Source: Prauserella aidingensis
Lineage (GTDB): Bacteria > Actinomycetota > Actinomycetes > Mycobacteriales > Pseudonocardiaceae
Assembly: GCF_024171865.1 (NCBI RefSeq)
Contig: NZ_JAMTCN010000005.1
Location: 124,001-188,000 of the forward strand
DNA: 64,000 nucleotides
Direction of reading: 5' to 3'
Shown: positions 60,523 to 64,000 of the stretch, one piece after another
How positions within the stretch are numbered: the stretch's first letter is position 1
Layout of the letters: every line of letters starts with the position of its first letter
Program-made: the position numbers and the translations under genes
Notes under the pieces: model-generated
Database searches by the model: none
What the model was told of the DNA's origin: nothing
Seen by the model: only the letters and a program-made list of their open reading frames with translations

Positions 60523-61520
60523 CGCGCGCGCTCCTGTCGCAGCCTGCCCTGTCGCATCCGCCCCTGTCGCAGCCTGCCGGAGCGCGCCCGCGCGATGACG
60601 CCGCGCCGCGGCGCCAGTACGACCGACAGCACCGCGACGGCCGTCGCCAACAGCACGATCACCGGACCGGCCGGCAGTTCCGCACGTCCCGACAGGAGCC
60701 CGCCCGCCGCGCCGCACACCGCGCCGACGACGGCCGACAGCGGAAGCAGCGCCGCCAGTCGCGTCGTCAGCTGTCTCGCGGCGACGACCGGGGCGACCAG
60801 CAGCGCGACCATGAGGATCGCCCCGACGGTGCGTACGCCGAGCACCACGGCGAGCGCCAGCAGTCCCGTGCTCGCCGCGTCGACCACCCACGTGCGCACA
60901 CCCGCGACGGCGGTGAACCCCGGATCGAACGTCGCCGACCGCAGCAGTCGGAACCCGAGCAGGATCGCCGCGACGGCGACACCCGCCAGCGCGAGCGCGA
61001 CGACGACGTCGCGTTCGACCATCCCCGCGGTCTGGCCGAGCAGGTACTCGTCCAACCCGGACTGCTGCGCGTTGCCGCTCTCCGAGATGCCCGTGAGCAG
61101 CACGATGCCGAGCGTCAGCGACACCGACAGCACGACGCCGATCGCCGCGTCCGCGTGCAGCCGTCCCACGCGTTCCAACGCGATCATGGCGAACGCCGCG
61201 AGCGTGGCCGAGACCGCCGCGCCCAGGAGCAACAGTTCCGGCACCTTGGCGCCCGTGATCAGGAACGCGACGGCGACGCCCGCCAGGGTGCCGTGGCTCA
61301 TCGCGTCGCCGAACATGCTCCGCTGGCGCAGCACCGCCAACGGGCCGAGCAGGCCCGCGACGAAGCCGACGACCGCCGTGCCGACGACGACCACCGCGTC
61401 CGGATAGGACAGTGGCAGGGCGTCCAGCAACCCGCCGAGCGGCCCGGCCTGCACCCACCCGCCGAGCGGCCCGGCCTGCAACGACCCTGCCTGCAGTGTG
61501 CCCGTCACGATCGCGCTCAC
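60519..61520 (-). CDS. Mn/Zn ABC transporter permease, first subunit
   Basis: 333 residues, ABC-3 family. LGPLAVLRQRSMFGDAMSHG, then RTVGAILMVALLVAPVVAAR. It starts by GTG overlapping the ATPase stop. The N-terminus contains a short duplication (QAGPLGG twice), and the C-terminus ends in 15-bp repeats (RLRQGRMRQGRLRQERAR) up to the start of the next gene. Confidence 0.9.
   Translation of the reverse strand: MSAIVTGTLQAGSLQAGPLGGWVQAGPLGGLLDALPLSYPDAVVVVGTAVVGFVAGLLGPLAVLRQRSMFGDAMSHGTLAGVAVAFLITGAKVPELLLLGAAVSATLAAFAMIALERVGRLHADAAIGVVLSVSLTLGIVLLTGISESGNAQQSGLDEYLLGQTAGMVERDVVVALALAGVAVAAILLGFRLLRSATFDPGFTAVAGVRTWVVDAASTGLLALAVVLGVRTVGAILMVALLVAPVVAARQLTTRLAALLPLSAVVGAVCGAAGGLLSGRAELPAGPVIVLLATAVAVLSVVLAPRRGVIARARSGRLRQGRMRQGRLRQERAR
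60533..60580 (-). repeat. 15-bp repeat at the permease-permease junction
   Basis: Three copies of a unit such as GGCTGCGACAGGGGC encode the RLRQG-type tail of the first permease. The last copy supplies AGGAG some ten bases before the ATG of the next gene. Confidence 0.75.
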
Positions 61521-62371
61521 CGCGCGGCCAACGGCGCCATACCGTAGGCGCGCTCGAGGTGCTCCGGCGTGAGCACGTCGGCCGGCGCCCCCGCGGCGAC
61601 GACCGTGCCCGCCATCAACACCGCATGGTCGAACCGATCCCGCACGTCACGCAGATCGTGGTGCACGGCGATCACCGACACACCGTCGCGGCACAACCCC
61701 GTCAGGATCTCCAACAACGCCGCCTCGGTACGAGCGTCGACGGCCGTGAACGGCTCGTCCAACACGATCAGGTCCGCGCGCTGCGCGAGCGCCCGCGCCA
61801 GGAACACCCGCTGCCGCTGCCCACCCGACAGCTCGTCGATCGGCCGGTCCGCCAGCTCCGCGACCCCGACCTGCTGCATCGCGGCCGCCACACACTCGTC
61901 GTCCTCCGCCGTCAGCCTGCGCAACCAGCCCCGGTGCGGATACCGGCCCATCTCGACGACCTGCACAGCCGTGATCGGGAAGTCCTTCGCCACCGCATCC
62001 GACTGCGGGACGTACGCCACCCGCTTACGCACCCGCCGCAACGGCCGTCCCAGCCACCGCACCGTGCCCCGCACCGACGGCACCAGCCCCAGCGCCGCCT
62101 TCACCATCGTCGACTTGCCCGCACCGTTCGGCCCGACGACCGCACTCAACACCCCCGCGGGGATCTCCACGTCCACCCCGGTCAACACGGGCCTGCCGCC
62201 GTACGAGGCACTCATGCCCTCCAGGCGCAGCGCGGGTTCGGTCATCTCCGGAGCCTCCGAGGGGAAACGGGTATCGGGTGCGTCGACCGGGTCAGTCGCC
62301 GCCTCCGCGGCAGAACGTGCGTCGGCGGTGCCTTCTTCCGCCTCCGCGGGAGAACGTGCGTCGGCGGTCAT
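61517..62371 (-). CDS. Mn/Zn ABC transporter ATPase with repeat-derived N-terminus
   Basis: 284 residues if started at ATG 62371, or 242 from ATG 62245 (MTEPALRLEGMSASYGG), where the ABC domain begins. Walker A GPNGAGKSTMVKAALGLV, signature LSGGQRQRVFLARALAQ and Walker B LIVLDEPFTAVDA are present. The first 42 codons are 39-bp family C repeats (TADARSPAEAEEG units) inserted between the substrate-binding gene's stop and the original start, which keeps its own GGAGG-like site. Both starts could be used. Confidence 0.92.
   Translation of the reverse strand: MTADARSPAEAEEGTADARSAAEAATDPVDAPDTRFPSEAPEMTEPALRLEGMSASYGGRPVLTGVDVEIPAGVLSAVVGPNGAGKSTMVKAALGLVPSVRGTVRWLGRPLRRVRKRVAYVPQSDAVAKDFPITAVQVVEMGRYPHRGWLRRLTAEDDECVAAAMQQVGVAELADRPIDELSGGQRQRVFLARALAQRADLIVLDEPFTAVDARTEAALLEILTGLCRDGVSVIAVHHDLRDVRDRFDHAVLMAGTVVAAGAPADVLTPEHLERAYGMAPLAAR
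62246..62371 (-). repeat. Family C 39-bp repeats at the start of the ABC ATPase gene
   Basis: Two close copies (ACCGCCGACGCACGTTCTCC then CGCGGAGGCG) and a third diverged copy ending GGAGATG at the downstream ATG 62245. Unit length and sequence match the korA-korB and nuoC-nuoD arrays. Confidence 0.82.
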
Positions 62372-63384
62372 GCCAGGCCCTCCGCGAGGGTTGCCGCATT
62401 GGCACGCAGCATGCCCAGGTAGCTGCCGTCCGCACCGGTGGAGTCGGAGTGCAGCTCACCGCCGACCCGCACGTCCCCGCCGCGGTGCCGGGCCGCCGCG
62501 ATCATCGAATCGACCGTCTGCCGGGACACGCTCGTCTCGAGAAACACAGCGGGCAGGTCCTCACGCGCGAGCAGTTCGGCAACGCGGGCGACGTCGGCCG
62601 TCGTCGCCTCCTGTTGTGTCGACATGCCCTGGATGGCGACGACGTCCATGCCGAACGCGTCACCGAAGTAGCGGAACGCGTCGTGCGAGGTGACGAGCGT
62701 GCGCCTGCCCGCGGGGATGCGGTCGATGGTGCGCCGCACCTGCTCGGCCGTGGCGCGGACCTCGTCGTTGTAGGCGGCCGCGCGGCGATGGAAGTCGGCG
62801 GCGTGTTCCGGGTCGAGCTCGGCCAGGTGATCGGCCACGGCGTCGACGACGCGGGTCCACAGCTCCGGGTCGTGCCAGATGTGCGGGTCGTACTCCTCCT
62901 CGGGAGCCGACCCCGCGGGCGGACTGAGCAGCTCATCGGCCGGCACCGCCTCGCCCGCCAGCAGCACCGGCTTCGTACGGCCCACCTCGTCGAGGGTCTG
63001 CTGCAACGAACCCTCGAGGTAGAGCCCGACGGCGATCACCCCGTCGCTGCGGCGCATCTCCCGCAGGTCGCCCGCCTTGGCCTGGTACAGGTGCGGATCG
63101 ACGCCGGGGCCCATCAGTCGCACCGTCTCGACGTCGTCGCCGCCGACGTGACGCACGGTGTCGTCGAGGAACGTCGTGGTGGTCACGAGGCGCAGCGTCG
63201 CGTTGTCCGTGCCGGTGGGTTGGAGGGCGTAGCCGACGGCGCCGGAGATCGCCAGGACGAACGCCACACCGAGGGCCACGAGCGCGCGACGATCACGGCG
63301 CCGCGCCCGCCTGCGCCGCCGCGCGTGCCGGTGATGCGCGGCGGCGCCCGCGGTGGTGATACGGCCGTCACCAGTGTCGTTCAT
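62368..63384 (-). CDS. Mn/Zn ABC transporter substrate-binding protein (TroA/ZnuA family)
   Basis: 338 residues. A basic, Arg-rich N-terminus precedes a signal anchor (ALVALGVAFVLAISGAVGYA). Metal ligands: GPGVDPHLYQAKAGDLREM, EYDPHIWHDPELWTRVVDAV and a later LVTSHDAFRYFGDAFGMDVV. The GVDPHLYQ pattern is like manganese-type TroA proteins, but zinc cannot be excluded. No lipobox, so it is probably membrane-anchored by the N-terminal helix. ATG 63384 overlaps nothing upstream; a palindrome lies 16 bases before it. Confidence 0.88.
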   Translation of the reverse strand: MNDTGDGRITTAGAAAHHRHARRRRRARRRDRRALVALGVAFVLAISGAVGYALQPTGTDNATLRLVTTTTFLDDTVRHVGGDDVETVRLMGPGVDPHLYQAKAGDLREMRRSDGVIAVGLYLEGSLQQTLDEVGRTKPVLLAGEAVPADELLSPPAGSAPEEEYDPHIWHDPELWTRVVDAVADHLAELDPEHAADFHRRAAAYNDEVRATAEQVRRTIDRIPAGRRTLVTSHDAFRYFGDAFGMDVVAIQGMSTQQEATTADVARVAELLAREDLPAVFLETSVSRQTVDSMIAAARHRGGDVRVGGELHSDSTGADGSYLGMLRANAATLAEGLA

Positions 63385-63398
63385 GCTCCACCCTCGGA

Positions 63399-63414
63399 TT
63401 TCGGCGTGCCGAAC
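63399..63414. promoter_or_regulatory. Palindromic operator candidate before the metal transporter operon
   Basis: TTTCGGCGTGCCGAAC, with TTCGGC and GCCGAA around a two-base centre. It lies 16 bases upstream of the substrate-binding protein start on the minus strand. DtxR-family (MntR-like) metalloregulators bind palindromes of this kind; binding here is inferred from position. Confidence 0.5.
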
Positions 63415-63606
63415 TCTACTGTACGACGCAGCGAACACCGACGCCGACGCGGTGTGATATACGCCCCGTTACCTCGTCCGAAGTAGACTCGCACGCCGCT
63501 GACGTGGAACTTCGCCGGACCTGCGGACGTTGGACCGGATGCAGGCCACCGCGGTGGCGGCATGCACGGGATGTTCCCGCCCGCGGACCGGGAGGAGGGT
63601 GAGCCG

Positions 63607-64000
63607 GTGCACAGGCACCACAACGGTCTCAAGACGGCGCTGCTGCTGGGTCTCATGAGCGCGCTGATCATCGGCATCAGCGGCATGTTCGGCAGGGGGG
63701 CACTGATCATCGGATTGGTGATCGCCCTGGCCATGAACGGCTACGCCTACTTCAACTCCGACAAGCTCGCGTTGAAGGCCATGCGCGCCCAGCCTGTGTC
63801 GCAGGCGCAGCAACCCGCGATGTATCGCATCGTGCGGGAGCTGGCGACGTCGGCGCGACAGCCGATGCCGCGGCTGTACGTCAGCCCCACTCGCGCGCCC
63901 AACGCGTTCGCCACCGGGCGCAATCCGCGCAACGCCGCCGTATGCTGCACCACGGGCATCCTCGAGATCCTCGACGAACGCGAGCTGCGCGCCGTCCTCG
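63607..64000 (+). CDS. htpX: HtpX-family membrane zinc metalloprotease (3' end outside window)
   Basis: The frame is open to the window end. GTG 63607 has GGAGGAGG eight bases upstream; an in-frame ATG at 63571 lacks such a site. It reads [59 protein letters not shown] and [20 protein letters not shown], all typical of HtpX. The HExxH catalytic motif would follow just past the end. It degrades misfolded membrane proteins. In mycobacteria htpX follows the prenyl synthase, so the gene marks the right flank of the conserved region. Confidence 0.93.
   Translation, partial: MHRHHNGLKTALLLGLMSALIIGISGMFGRGALIIGLVIALAMNGYAYFNSDKLALKAMRAQPVSQAQQPAMYRIVRELATSARQPMPRLYVSPTRAPNAFATGRNPRNAAVCCTTGILEILDERELRAVL

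Overview
The window is high-GC actinobacterial DNA. BldC, DUF4229, the sunset-domain protein, EspG, DUF3558 lipoproteins, a BCCT carrier and mycobacteria-like gene order around menaquinone synthesis point to the family Pseudonocardiaceae (Saccharomonospora/Prauserella/Amycolatopsis-like). The genus cannot be fixed from the sequence alone.

Backbone. The core is a respiratory superlocus. It holds the end of a cytochrome c maturation gene (ccsB), menaquinone genes menA, menE, menB, menD, menG and menJ, and a complete 14-gene nuoA-N operon for type I NADH dehydrogenase. A polyprenyl diphosphate synthase that could make the quinone side chain follows nuoN. In Mycobacterium tuberculosis the corresponding genes (Rv0529-Rv0563 as I recall them) lie in similar order without nuo; here nuo sits between menJ and the prenyl synthase. 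The nuo leader has two Rex-type operators, so the operon is probably controlled by the NADH/NAD+ ratio. After nuo come a sunset-domain membrane protein, a BCCT osmolyte carrier with an SDR enzyme, an NDH-2-like flavoprotein, korAB (2-oxoacid:ferredoxin oxidoreductase), lrp/ddaH, an MBL hydrolase, a VOC protein, a Mn/Zn ABC transporter and the start of htpX.

Accessory stretches. Bases 5,755-14,345 (between cds1 and menB, around menA/menE) hold defence and conflict genes: an Abi-family HEPN gene broken by one stop codon, with a structured leader; a HigBA pair; a DddA-like deaminase toxin (frameshifted) with an Imm1 immunity gene; two small zinc-ribbon proteins; an XRE-TPR regulator; a creatininase-family enzyme; and a NUDIX hydrolase. 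Bases 21,536-25,617 hold a type VII secretion substrate cassette (a split WXG-like protein, two duplicated DUF3558 lipoproteins, a PPE-like protein and EspG). A second HigBA pair is at 52,492-53,080.

Repeats. The most unusual feature is several families of short repeats that enter genes in frame or fill operon junctions: a 21-bp unit (ccsB, ddaH, near 59,500); a ~53-bp palindrome (menE-menA, near 18,800, inside nuoG); and a 39-bp unit carrying a ribosome-binding-site-like GGAGG (nuoC-nuoD, nuoE-nuoF, korA-korB, the start of the ABC ATPase, and a copy in nuoG). At nuoC-nuoD and korA-korB the 39-bp arrays form small open frames that overlap the upstream stop and the downstream start exactly.
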